Shown here in pieces: positions 7,286 to 14,644 of a stretch of 59,701 nt of DNA. The DNA is taken from assembly GCA_017450215.1 (NCBI GenBank), contig JAFSVH010000022.1, forward strand, positions 1-59,701, in the 5' to 3' direction. The stretch is from Bacilli bacterium. Lineage in GTDB: Bacteria; Bacillota_I; Bacilli_A; ML615J-28; CAG-698. The translations under genes were made by a program, and so were the position numbers. Each line of letters begins with the position of its first letter. The first letter of the stretch is position 1. The notes beneath the pieces were generated by a model. It did not search any database, was not told the DNA's origin, and was given only the letters and a program-made list of their open reading frames with translations.

Positions 7286-7912
7286 ATGAAATATCGTTAT
7301 AAACTAACTAACTTAATTTATAGACTATGTGCTGTTGCATCAATAGTTGCAGGTATAGTATTAAAAATAATTACAAAAAAGAATATGTTTATAGGTATTG
7401 GTAGTTGGTTGTTTGCAATCTTTACTATTGCTATTATCATTCTACAACGTGTTGAAGTTAAAAAGCTAATGAGCATATTAGGACCACTCGATGAAATAGA
7501 ACGTGTTAAGTATGCAGAAGAAAACAAGAAGAAAAGTTCAACTTATAGTGCTTTTGCTACATTATGTCTAATATTATTTAATTATTATGTAATAAATGGC
7601 GATTATGAAAAAGCTAAAGAAAATATGTTTTTTAGAATAAATAAATCTCCTTTTTCGTGTTATTCTTTATACATTTATTATTTACATAATAAAGAATATG
7701 ATAAACTTGAAGAGTTATTTGAAAAACTGGTTAACGCTAAGGATTTACGATTAAAACCTCAGCAAGATTCAATTAAACTAATTAAGAATCTAGCATATAA
7801 TGGAATATACTCAGAAAAGCTTGAAACATCTAGATATGAATATGTTAAGAAGATGTGTGAAGATTACAAGAGTGGTAAATTTATTACTATTGAAACTAGT
7901 ACAAGTAAATAA
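7286..7912 (+). CDS. Membrane protein with two N-terminal helices and TPR-like tail
   Basis: I place the start at 7286 (RBS GGAAGG), downstream of a clear promoter; this gives 208 residues. Two transmembrane helices (about 11-30 and 35-55) are followed by a cytosolic helical region. In that region NYYVINGDYEKAKENMFF and YLHNKEYDKLEELFEKLV look like two tetratricopeptide-type helical pairs. No family name comes to mind. The stop codon TAA is part of the conserved flank AAGTAAATAACAAGAAAT, which leads into the family terminator. The function is unknown; a scaffold or partner-binding role is possible. Confidence 0.7.
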   Translation: MKYRYKLTNLIYRLCAVASIVAGIVLKIITKKNMFIGIGSWLFAIFTIAIIILQRVEVKKLMSILGPLDEIERVKYAEENKKKSSTYSAFATLCLILFNYYVINGDYEKAKENMFFRINKSPFSCYSLYIYYLHNKEYDKLEELFEKLVNAKDLRLKPQQDSIKLIKNLAYNGIYSEKLETSRYEYVKKMCEDYKSGKFITIETSTSK

Positions 7913-7921
7913 CAAGAAATA

Positions 7922-7949
7922 GATCATGCAAAATGCATGGTCTTTTTTT
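7922..7949 (+). terminator. Conserved hairpin terminator
   Basis: GATCATGCA (7922-7930) pairs with TGCATGGTC (7934-7942) followed by T's. The flank AAGTAAATAACAAGAAAT precedes it and contains the stop codon of the 7286 gene. Confidence 0.8.
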
Positions 7950-8020
7950 ATGCAATGCTAAAGCTTATGTTTAGCTATTTAGTGTTGAACAATCATTCTA
8001 TATCTTGTTTTTGTGATTTG

Positions 8021-8029
8021 TGGTAAAAT
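8021..8029 (+). promoter_or_regulatory. Extended -10 of the GNAT/YoaP gene
   Basis: TGgTAAAAT with the hexamer at 8024-8029. It lies too close to the in-frame ATG at 8039 for that to be the start, which supports 8057. Confidence 0.5.
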
Positions 8030-8056
8030 ATAGTAAGTATGAAAGGAAATGCTATT

Positions 8057-8803
8057 ATGGAATATATTAAAGTCAATAAAGATAATTTGGAAAAAGAACA
8101 TATATGCTGTGCTATATCAAATAATAATGATATTCAAGTATCATCTAAAAAATCTTGGCTTAAAGATAGATTTAATGACGGATTAGTATTCTTAAAAAGC
8201 GTTGAACGTGGTAAATGCTTTATAGAATATATACCAGCAGAAAATGCCTGGAATCCAATTGAAGCTAAAGATTATATGTACATTGATTGCTTGTGGGTAT
8301 CTGGCTCATTTAAAGGACATGGTTATTCTAATGATTTATTAGATGCATGTATTAAAGATTCAAAAGAAAAAGGTAAAGTTGGATTATGTATTTTATCAAG
8401 CAAAAAGAAATTACCATTTCTAGCAGATCCTAAGTTTTTAGCACATAAAGGATTTAGTGTTTCTGATGAAGCAGATAATGGAATACAATTATGGTTTTTA
8501 CCTTTTAGTGATATTAAAGTAAAACCAATATTTAAAGAATGTGCAAAGCACCCTCATATTGATGAAAATGGTTATGTTTTATTTTATACAAATCAATGTC
8601 CATTTAATGGTAAATATGTGCCAATTGTAGAACAAACTGCTAAAGAACATAATATACCATTTAAAGCTATTCATATAACAACAAAAGAAGAAGCACAAAA
8701 TGCCCCTACACCTATTACTACATATGCATTCTTTAAAGATGGTAAATATATAACTAATGAACAAATGAATGATGCTAAGTTTTTAAAGTTAGCATCAAAA
8801 TAA
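8057..8803 (+). CDS. GNAT acetyltransferase with YoaP-like C-terminal domain
   Basis: The 248-residue protein matches the YoaP type. The N-terminal two thirds carry a GNAT fold (IDCLWVSGSFKGHGYSNDLLDACI is the acetyl-CoA binding loop region). The C-terminus (about 185-240) is a YoaP-like domain with FYTNQCPFNGKYVPIVEQTAKEHNIPFKAI. The start at 8057 is set by AAAGGA (8042-8047) and by the promoter position. An acetyltransferase reaction with acetyl-CoA is inferred; the acceptor is unknown. The terminator after it (8826-8855) has its own stem sequence but shares the TTTTTTATGC tail of the repeat family. Confidence 0.85.
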   Translation: MEYIKVNKDNLEKEHICCAISNNNDIQVSSKKSWLKDRFNDGLVFLKSVERGKCFIEYIPAENAWNPIEAKDYMYIDCLWVSGSFKGHGYSNDLLDACIKDSKEKGKVGLCILSSKKKLPFLADPKFLAHKGFSVSDEADNGIQLWFLPFSDIKVKPIFKECAKHPHIDENGYVLFYTNQCPFNGKYVPIVEQTAKEHNIPFKAIHITTKEEAQNAPTPITTYAFFKDGKYITNEQMNDAKFLKLASK

Positions 8804-8825
8804 TAGATTGATATATTGATGAAAC

Positions 8826-8855
8826 AAGTCTAGTTAAATAAACTGGACTTTTTTA
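8826..8855 (+). terminator. Terminator hairpin after GNAT/YoaP gene
   Basis: AAGTCTAGTT (8826-8835) pairs with AACTGGACTT (8841-8850) and T's follow. Confidence 0.75.
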
Positions 8856-9142
8856 TGCTTTGTGTAATTGATTAACAAATTATTAGCAAAGGGGTTCACA
8901 AATAAAATAATACACGATATAATGCATGCAGGCGATTGGCGAGGAGAGGCTTTTCTGTACACTGGAGGAGAAGTGAGGCTGTGCTTGTACAAATAGTATT
9001 GAATTTTGTTTAAGCACAAGCTTAAATCTCACATGGTGTACAAAAATGCCATGCTTGGCTAAGGCTTGCTACTTAGACAAAAAGTATAGGACAATAGTTA
9101 TTAACATTAAAAGAAGAATCTGCAGTTGCAGGGCCTTTTTTT
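8853..9142 (+). repeat. Long-hairpin repeat, copy E (candidate small RNA unit)
   Basis: This copy fills most of the gene-free gap 8804-9217. It has the best promoter of the family: TTCACA (8895-8900), 17 bp, TATAAT (8918-8923). The arms at 8948-9050 pair GGCTTTTCTGTACAC and GGCTGTGCTT with AAGCACAAGC and GTGTACAAAAATGCC. The 3' end is less conserved; a weak CTGCAGTTGCAG hairpin with T's (9120-9142) may terminate it. Confidence 0.65.
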
Positions 9143-9187
9143 GTATAATTAAACTGAGACTTTTTATGTTTATTATTTTTAATATTA

Positions 9188-9196
9188 TGTTATAAT
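9188..9196 (+). promoter_or_regulatory. Extended -10 of the 9218 gene
   Basis: TGtTATAAT with the hexamer at 9191-9196, 21 bp before the start codon. Confidence 0.45.
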
Positions 9197-9217
9197 TAAT
9201 TATATATAGGTGATTTT

Positions 9218-9511
9218 ATGAAAAATTATACGTTTAAACCGCCATCAAAGTATAAATTAATTTATATATTTATTAATATAGCAATTATAATAGCCACTAT
9301 CACTATATGGTTTATATATAGAAGTATAGTATTAGTTGGTATTCCTTTATGTGTTTTGTTATTATATAATGGCCTATGGAGTGTGAATAAAAACTGGTAT
9401 AGTTTGTGTCATAGAAAAGATAAAAGTTATTCAATACAATATGTTTGGATTATGTTCATTATTTTAGGAAGTGCATTATTAGTGTTGGAATTACTTTATT
9501 TTTTGTTATAG
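9218..9511 (+). CDS. Small membrane protein with three helices
   Basis: This 97-residue protein has a short basic N-terminus and three hydrophobic helices (about 13-30, 35-52 and 75-96). I recognise no family. The RBS AGGTGA and an extended -10 promoter support expression. Like its neighbours it is a single gene between repeats, with a family terminator after it. The function is unknown. Confidence 0.6.
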   Translation: MKNYTFKPPSKYKLIYIFINIAIIIATITIWFIYRSIVLVGIPLCVLLLYNGLWSVNKNWYSLCHRKDKSYSIQYVWIMFIILGSALLVLELLYFLL

Positions 9512-9565
9512 TTTTAATCAAGCTGGGCTTATGCTTAGCATATAACAAGTAAATAACAAGAAATA

Positions 9566-9592
9566 GATCGTGCAATAAGCATGGTCTTCTTT
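9566..9592 (+). terminator. Conserved hairpin terminator
   Basis: GATCGTGC (9566-9573) pairs with GCATGGTC (9579-9586). The T run is interrupted (TTCTTTG). It is preceded by AAGTAAATAACAAGAAAT and, further up, by GCTTATGCTTAGC, a remnant of the long-hairpin 3' outer arm. Confidence 0.7.
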
Positions 9593-9616
9593 GTATGGCT
9601 GTGTATGTGCTTGTTC

Positions 9617-9645
9617 TTGTTGAAAGCTAAAATGTGTGGTATAAT
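9617..9645 (+). promoter_or_regulatory. Promoter of the 9670 gene
   Basis: TTGTTG (9617-9622), 17 bp, then TGgTATAAT with the hexamer at 9640-9645. This excludes the in-frame ATG at 9634. Confidence 0.6.
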
Positions 9646-9669
9646 GATAAAAGAGAGAAGGTGATGGAA

Positions 9670-10290
9670 ATGAAATATTTAGTCATAATTTCAACATTAT
9701 TTGTTATTGGCTCATTATTTGGTTGGATACTTGAACTCTTCTTTAGAAGATTCATTTCTCAAAAGAAATGGATGAATCCTGGTTTTTTAACCGGACCATA
9801 CTTACCTATTTACGGGTTTGGAATAACCATCTTATATGGAGTGAGTAATATTCCTTTAGGGCTAGAATCACAAATCTTAGATGTTTTAATTCGAATTATC
9901 ATTATTGGAGTTGGGATGACTCTAATTGAATTCATTGCTGGCTTAATATTCATTAAAGGTTTCAAAATCAAATTATGGGACTATTCAAATCGCAAAGGTA
10001 ATATCATGGGTATTATTTGTCCTATTTTTTCAGTGGCTTGGTTGGCAGTAGGATCATTATATTATTTCTTTCTTAACACACTTTTAGTTCAAGGGATTTC
10101 CTGGATTAGTGATAATCTCATTTATACTTATTTCGTTGGGGCGGTTATCGGTGCTATTCTTGTTGATTTTTCTTATTCAGTGCACCTAGCTACTAAACTA
10201 AAAGAATTCAGTGAGTTACAAAACTTACGCTTTGAAGAGTTCAAGAAAGAGTTTAAGAGAAGAGTTAACGAAATTAGAAACAAAATATAA
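9670..10290 (+). CDS. CmpB-type putative ABC transporter permease (PF06541-like)
   Basis: The 206-residue protein has four to five membrane helices. Its motif GWILELFFRRFISQKKWMNPGF, followed by LTGPYLPIYGFG, marks the CmpB/PF06541 family, a Bacillota membrane family named as a putative ABC permease but of unproven function. The start at 9670 follows AGAAGGTG at a proper distance. No ATPase is adjacent, so a transport role cannot be argued from context. The stop TAA falls in the conserved flank (ATAACAAG). Confidence 0.85.
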   Translation: MKYLVIISTLFVIGSLFGWILELFFRRFISQKKWMNPGFLTGPYLPIYGFGITILYGVSNIPLGLESQILDVLIRIIIIGVGMTLIEFIAGLIFIKGFKIKLWDYSNRKGNIMGIICPIFSVAWLAVGSLYYFFLNTLLVQGISWISDNLIYTYFVGAVIGAILVDFSYSVHLATKLKEFSELQNLRFEEFKKEFKRRVNEIRNKI

Positions 10291-10303
10291 ATAACAAGAA
10301 TTT

Positions 10304-10331
10304 GATCATGCAAAGGGCATGTTCTTTTTTT
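10304..10331 (+). terminator. Conserved hairpin terminator
   Basis: GATCATGC (10304-10311) pairs with GCATGTTC (10317-10324; one mismatch against the family GCATGGTC) and T's follow. Confidence 0.75.
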
Positions 10332-10378
10332 ATGCATCTTTTAAACTATGTTTTATTAAAATAATTAAAATGTTTTTC

Positions 10379-10415
10379 TTGGCCATCATATGATAATTAT
10401 GATACAATTATGATA
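10379..10415 (+). promoter_or_regulatory. Promoter and likely autoregulatory operator of the antitoxin gene
   Basis: TTGGCC (10379-10384) and the extended -10 TGaTACAAT (hexamer 10403-10408) form the promoter. The 10 bp direct repeat AATTATGATA (10395-10404 and 10406-10415) overlaps the -10. A perfect palindrome, ATCATATGAT (10385-10394), sits beside it. Phd/YefM antitoxins are known to repress their own promoters, so these are plausible operator sites. Confidence 0.5.
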
Positions 10416-10432
10416 TATAGGAGGTAGTGATT

Positions 10433-10693
10433 ATGCAAAACATTCGACCATCAACAGAGCTAAGAAACAAATATAATGAGATTTCAAATTTATGTAAAGA
10501 AACAAGAGAACCTGTTTTTATTACAGTAAATGGACATGGTGATACAGTCATAATGAATTTAGAGGAATATAATCAAATGGTTACTGAGCTAGAACTTTTA
10601 AAAATGCTAGCAGAATCTGAAAATGATGTTATGAATGGTAGGGTAAAACCATTTTCTGAATCATTATCTGATATAAGAAAGAAGTTGCAATAA
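10433..10693 (+). CDS. Phd/YefM-family antitoxin
   Basis: The 86-residue protein has the Phd/YefM N-terminal fold: a Ser/Thr-rich start, LRNKYNEISNLCKETREPVFITVNGHGDTVIMNLEEY, then a helical tail for toxin binding. Such proteins neutralise RelE/ParE-type toxins and repress the operon. The start at 10433 is set by AGGAGG (10419-10424). The stop TAA overlaps the ATG of the next reading frame by one base, the usual antitoxin-toxin coupling. The partner is interrupted, so the antitoxin appears to be an orphan. Confidence 0.9.
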   Translation: MQNIRPSTELRNKYNEISNLCKETREPVFITVNGHGDTVIMNLEEYNQMVTELELLKMLAESENDVMNGRVKPFSESLSDIRKKLQ

Positions 10694-11001
10694 TGAAATA
10701 TACTATTAAAAGAACAGATAAGTTCAATGATCAGTTAACTGACATTATTATGTATATAGCAAGTATTCATTCAAATAAAGAAGCACTTGAATATCTAGAT
10801 TACTTAGAAAAAGAAATTTATAATTTAGAATAATTCCCTTATATTGGAAATATACCTAGATATCAGCCGATTGCTAAACAAGGATATAGGGCTTTAATTT
10901 GCAAACAAAATATTATATTTTATAAAGTAAATGATGAAAAAGAGGAAATAGTTTTACATATTATTGTCTCTGCCAAGAGAAATTATATAAATTTAATATA
11001 A
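10693..11001 (+). pseudogene. RelE/ParE-type toxin interrupted by an in-frame stop
   Basis: The frame starting at ATG 10693 encodes MKYTIKRTDKFNDQLTDII and continues as a ParE/RelE-like protein of about 102 residues, but a TAA at 10831-10833 stops it after 46 codons. After the stop the same frame carries the family's second half: FPYIGNIP, GYRALICKQNIIFYKV, and a C-terminal AKRNYINLI. Residues typical of the family (FP, GYR, FYKV) are thus separated from the N-terminus. The toxin is most likely inactive. Confidence 0.8.
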
Positions 11002-11031
11002 TAAACTGTGTTCAAAATTTGAATTAATTGA

Positions 11032-11122
11032 TAACAACATTTATAAAACGAGGATATTGGTATTTAGGTGTTTCAGCATTGTTTGGACCTTTTGGCTATT
11101 TTTTCTTGTTTGGAGAATACTA
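11032..11122 (+). pseudogene. Possible gene remnant
   Basis: An open stretch encodes a hydrophobic, Gly/Phe-rich peptide (TFIKRGYWYLGVSALFGPFG and on to EY, stop TAG at 11120-11122). There is no ATG and no RBS; only a TTG could start it. It looks like the end of a membrane protein gene, but the evidence is slight. Confidence 0.2.
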
Positions 11123-11141
11123 GAATGGAGGCATTTATTGA

Positions 11142-11564
11142 ATGAGGAAGTTTTCAAATTTGGTTTTAATTTTAGTTTTAATTTTAGTTGTTTTTTTATC
11201 GGGATGTAATTTATTCGATAAAAAGTTGGCTAAGAGAATGATAGAAAAATACTCAGAAGACCAAAACTATGTAGTTTTTATAGGAGAAGTTGTGGAATAC
11301 GATGGTAATGATGTTATTATTAAATGCGAAGAATTGAAGAATTACCTCAGTTATGAAGATGAACTTTGTGATTATTATATCTATTCTACTCATTCTATAG
11401 AATTATCAGTTGGAGAACAAATTGAATTCACAACGGTTCCTTTTCATTTTTATAATGGCCACAAATTACCAATTGTAGAAATAAAAAAAGATGGAGAAAT
11501 AATATTATCGTTCAATGAAGGCAAAGATATATTAATCAATTGGGTGAAAACAAATTTTAAATAA
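11142..11564 (+). CDS. Small lipoprotein
   Basis: A lipoprotein signal (LILVLILVVFLSGC, lipid-modified Cys at residue 22) is followed by about 118 residues with a beta-rich middle (YVVFIGEVVEYDGNDVIIKCEEL, then IELSVGEQIEFTTVPF), which may be an OB-like barrel. I recognise no named family. GGAGG precedes the ATG. The flank AAGTAAATAACAAGAAAT and the family terminator begin two bases after the stop. Outer-face membrane attachment is inferred; the role is unknown. Confidence 0.7.
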   Translation: MRKFSNLVLILVLILVVFLSGCNLFDKKLAKRMIEKYSEDQNYVVFIGEVVEYDGNDVIIKCEELKNYLSYEDELCDYYIYSTHSIELSVGEQIEFTTVPFHFYNGHKLPIVEIKKDGEIILSFNEGKDILINWVKTNFK

Positions 11565-11582
11565 AGTAAATAACAAGAAATT

Positions 11583-11609
11583 GATCATGCAAAAAGCATG
11601 GTCTTTTTT
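11583..11609 (+). terminator. Conserved hairpin terminator
   Basis: GATCATGC (11583-11590) pairs with GCATGGTC (11596-11603) and T's follow. Confidence 0.8.
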
Positions 11610-11617
11610 AATGTTTA

Positions 11618-11646
11618 TTGTATATTGTAAATAAGCATGCTATAAT
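11618..11646 (+). promoter_or_regulatory. Promoter of the YitT-family gene
   Basis: TTGTAT (11618-11623), 17 bp, then TGcTATAAT with the hexamer at 11641-11646. Confidence 0.6.
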
Positions 11647-11685
11647 TATTGTGGAATTAATCTTTAGAAAGGTATGGAAACATAA

Positions 11686-12630
11686 ATGGAAGAACAAAAG
11701 GAAATCAAACAAAGCGAAGAAATTGTTGAAGTAAAAAAGAAAAAAAGAGTTGAATTGAAAACTAAATTTAAAGAATTAAAATCTATAAATTTCTTATATC
11801 TTACCATTGCAGGAATTATTAATGCTTTTGGTGTTACTTTATTCCTTTATCCTGTTAAATTATATGATAGTGGTATATCAGGAACATCAATGTTATTAGA
11901 TCAAATAACACCGGCATTTTTAACGCTTCCTATGTTTCTTGTTGTATTAAATATTCCAATCTTTATTTTTGGATTAAAGAGACAAGGATTAGCTTTTACA
12001 ATATACTCAATATTTACTGTTATAATATATTCACTAATGTCATATTTAATAATGTATGTTTTACCAATAGATGTTTCAATCATCTCTCCACTTGCGGGTT
12101 CAGATCTATTACTTTGTGCTATTTTTGGTGGAGTAATTTCTGGAGTTGGAAGCGGACTTACAATTAGATTTGGGGGAGCTATCGATGGAATAGATATATT
12201 ATCGGTTGTGTTCGCAAAAAAGATTGGTATATCTATAGGTGCATTTGTGATGATTTTCAATACAATACTATATATCATTTGTGGAATCGCTATTAATAGT
12301 TGGATATTGCCGTTATATTCTATTGTTACGTATTTTGTTGGATCAAAGACAGTTAATTTTATAGTCGAAGGATTTAATAGATCAAAATGTGCAATGATTG
12401 TAACAACAAAAGCTAAAGAAGTATCGGAGGCAATTTCAAATCAATTTGGTGCAAGTGGAACAATAGTTAATGCTATTGGTGGGTTCTCTAAGGAGGAGAA
12501 AAATATTATTTATTTCATAATTAATCATTTTCAAATTAATAAGTTAAAACAAATTGTACATGATATAGATGATAAAGCATTTATATCTTTACAGGATGTT
12601 TCAGACATCATAAAAGCAAAAGCCCAATAA
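11686..12630 (+). CDS. YitT-family membrane protein (DUF161/DUF2179)
   Basis: A lysine-rich cytosolic N-terminus (about 1-30) is followed by five to six membrane helices with the YitT signatures (GIINAFGVTLFLYPVKLYDSGISG, FGGAIDGIDILSV). Residues 230-310 form the cytosolic DUF2179 domain (CAMIVTTKAKEVSEAISNQF, GASGTIVNAIGGFS, DIDDKAFISLQDVSDI). Length and layout are normal for this common Bacillota family, whose function is not settled. It has its own promoter and ends in the family terminator. It is the last gene of the repeat-linked series. Confidence 0.9.
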   Translation: MEEQKEIKQSEEIVEVKKKKRVELKTKFKELKSINFLYLTIAGIINAFGVTLFLYPVKLYDSGISGTSMLLDQITPAFLTLPMFLVVLNIPIFIFGLKRQGLAFTIYSIFTVIIYSLMSYLIMYVLPIDVSIISPLAGSDLLLCAIFGGVISGVGSGLTIRFGGAIDGIDILSVVFAKKIGISIGAFVMIFNTILYIICGIAINSWILPLYSIVTYFVGSKTVNFIVEGFNRSKCAMIVTTKAKEVSEAISNQFGASGTIVNAIGGFSKEEKNIIYFIINHFQINKLKQIVHDIDDKAFISLQDVSDIIKAKAQ

Positions 12631-12640
12631 GAATGAATAA

Positions 12641-12668
12641 GATCGTGCAATAAGCATGGTCTTTTTTT
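12641..12668 (+). terminator. Conserved hairpin terminator
   Basis: GATCGTGC (12641-12648) pairs with GCATGGTC (12654-12661) and seven T's follow, leading straight into repeat copy F. Confidence 0.8.
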
Positions 12669-12935
12669 ATGCAATATGCAAGTTTTATGCAAATTATTAG
12701 CAAAGGGGCTCGCAAATAAAACAATACACGATATAATGCATGTGGTGCTTGGCGAGGAGAGGCTTTTTTATGTATATGAGAGAATTGGGGCTGTGCTTGT
12801 ACATGAATGTTTAAGCATAGCCTGAGTTTATCTGAAAGATACAAAAATGTCTTTCCTGCTGGCTAAGGCTTAAACACTAATAACAAGTAAATAAAAGAAA
12901 TAATGACTCTGCATATATGATAAATAAAGTCTTTT
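12669..12935 (+). repeat. Long-hairpin repeat, copy F (candidate small RNA unit)
   Basis: CTCGCA (12709-12714), 17 bp and TATAAT (12732-12737) form the promoter block. The arms at 12761-12851 pair GGCTGTGCTT with AAGCATAGCC, and the outer arm with ATACAAAAATGTC. The 3' end is diverged; a weak GACT/AGTC hairpin with T's ends at about 12935. The rest of the gene-free gap 12631-13147 (from 12936) is plain AT-rich sequence in which I see nothing else. This is the last copy of the family in the window. Confidence 0.6.
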
Positions 12936-13147
12936 TGGTTACTTTTTTAATAAAATCTAATGCATATTGGAATGTTTTTTTCCATAACCTTTACTTGATA
13001 TTTTTTATTAGTAATAAAACGCCAGATGAAATAATAATTAATAATAAAAATCAATTTGTTTTAGAAATTGCATTGATATTATAATTATGATATGATTGTA
13101 ATATAAAGTATGAATAAGAATATACCAAATGAAAAAGGAGAAGACTA

Positions 13148-13585
13148 GTGAGATTAGGTATTATTTTAGGATATCGTTTAAAAGATGATGGTACTATGAC
13201 AAAGAGATTGATGAAGAGATGTGAACTTGCAATCAAATATATTGAAGATTTTGGCTTGGATAAGTTAATTGTTTCAGGTGGTGTTGCTAATGAACATACT
13301 AATGTAAGTGAAGCAAGATTAATGAAGGACTATCTTGTGAAAAGAGGCTTAGACCCTGATTTTATTATTGAAGAAGATAGAAGTATGACAACATGGGATA
13401 ATATGGAATTTAGTATGCAAATAGCAAAAGAAAGAAATTATGATGTTTCTTGTGTTGTTGTTATTACAACTGTTGATCATTATCTACTTTCATATAACAC
13501 AGTTAAGATTTGTAAAGAATACATTAATAATAAAGATATCAATATGGTTTTTTATACTGATACAGTAGATAATCCTGATGAATAA
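13148..13585 (+). CDS. YdcF/DUF218-family protein
   Basis: The 145-residue protein carries the DUF218 core: LGIILGYRL at the start, LIVSGGVANEHTNVSEARLM, MKDYLVKRGLDPDFIIEEDRS, and TTWDNMEFS. These match the YdcF/ElyC/SanA type, which lies near cell-envelope metabolism in several bacteria and binds an unknown small ligand. It starts with GTG after AAAAGGAG. Unlike many family members it has no membrane helix, so it is the soluble short form. A separate GC-rich terminator follows. Confidence 0.85.
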   Translation: MRLGIILGYRLKDDGTMTKRLMKRCELAIKYIEDFGLDKLIVSGGVANEHTNVSEARLMKDYLVKRGLDPDFIIEEDRSMTTWDNMEFSMQIAKERNYDVSCVVVITTVDHYLLSYNTVKICKEYINNKDINMVFYTDTVDNPDE

Positions 13586-13588
13586 AAA

Positions 13589-13620
13589 ACAAGCCCCGTA
13601 CAATCTGGGGCTTATTTTTA
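13589..13620 (+). terminator. Terminator after ydcF-like gene
   Basis: AAGCCCC (13591-13597) pairs with GGGGCTT (13607-13613) and T-rich sequence follows. It may also serve the converging ABC permease gene. Confidence 0.8.
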
Positions 13621-13621
13621 T

Positions 13622-14644
13622 TTAGTGATTAATGTAATACAATATAAAACCTATAACATTAGAACTCAATAAGAGAATTAAATCAATTAATTTGATTTTA
13701 AAACTCCTATTATAAATAATATATCCAATATAACTAGATATAGCCATAATTACAAGATAATAGAAGGATAAGTTTGTAAGGCTATATAAGCATATACTAT
13801 AAATCGGAAGTAATAATTTATATGTATACCACTCATTATTTATATCAGATGTGTCTTCTGCTTTTTTAAGATTATTAGTAATAAAAAGAAGTGGAATTAG
13901 TGAAATACTTAATACCGTCATTATAACTATAGATATAATTGTACTATTATTAAAAATATAATTAATTTTTGAAGCTGATATTGATTTATCAAAATAATAT
14001 GTAAATTGTACTAAACCATCGAATGGATTAAGTTGAAGATAAGGGTAATTACGATCAATAATTCTAGCGTTATGTAATGGTATAATAACATTACCAGCAA
14101 TGATTTGTAAAACAAAGAATGATAAAACTGTTAGAATTATTCCATCTATTATTGTGTTCCCTTTTGTGAAGAAGAAGCATACCCAACTATATAAAAGAGA
14201 GCCAAATCCTAGAACAATTAAATAATAATAAAGATAGTATATTAAATTTACATTATAATTACCTTTTGATGTAATAACGACTAAATGAAGCACAATAAAT
14301 ATAAATGAAACAGTAAATACAATAAATAATTCAATTAATCCAAGTAGGAATTTAGTTAGATATAATTTTTCTTTTTTTAAAGGTAGTGAATAAAACAAGT
14401 CAATACTCCTTTTATTCATTTTAAAAGAAAATTCGAAAATTGGAATCAAGAGAGCATATGTAATGAAAATTGATGTTAATAAATTTAGATATGTTTTTCT
14501 AAGCATCCATGAATCATTAGCAGCATTGTGAAAACTTTCTTTAGTAACAGCTGTGCATATCATACTGAATATTAGAGTCAAAATAGAAATTATTACGACA
14601 ATTAAAGATCTTTTCTTTATGTAATATAACAAGAGGTTTTTCAT
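13622..14644 (-). CDS. ABC-2 type transporter permease
   Basis: The 340-residue protein has six or more hydrophobic helices and an N-terminal LLLYYIKKRSLIVVII like ABC-2 permeases. The phrase RSIDLFYSLPLKKEKLYLTKFLLG is typical of exporter permeases of the Ytr/Bcr type. It would form the channel for the ATPase encoded just upstream: its ATG overlaps the ATPase stop by one base. Export of a peptide or antibiotic-like compound, or an envelope-stress function, is inferred from the operon type; the substrate is unknown. Confidence 0.85.
   Translation of the reverse strand: MKNLLLYYIKKRSLIVVIISILTLIFSMICTAVTKESFHNAANDSWMLRKTYLNLLTSIFITYALLIPIFEFSFKMNKRSIDLFYSLPLKKEKLYLTKFLLGLIELFIVFTVSFIFIVLHLVVITSKGNYNVNLIYYLYYYLIVLGFGSLLYSWVCFFFTKGNTIIDGIILTVLSFFVLQIIAGNVIIPLHNARIIDRNYPYLQLNPFDGLVQFTYYFDKSISASKINYIFNNSTIISIVIMTVLSISLIPLLFITNNLKKAEDTSDINNEWYTYKLLLPIYSICLYSLTNLSFYYLVIMAISSYIGYIIYNRSFKIKLIDLILLLSSNVIGFILYYINH

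Noticed and set aside
408..12668. Interpretation of the stop-proximal hairpins as true integron attC sites
   Set aside because: The flank TAACAAG resembles one end of an attC site, but the matching GTTRRRY end and an integrase are not seen; kept only as an analogy.
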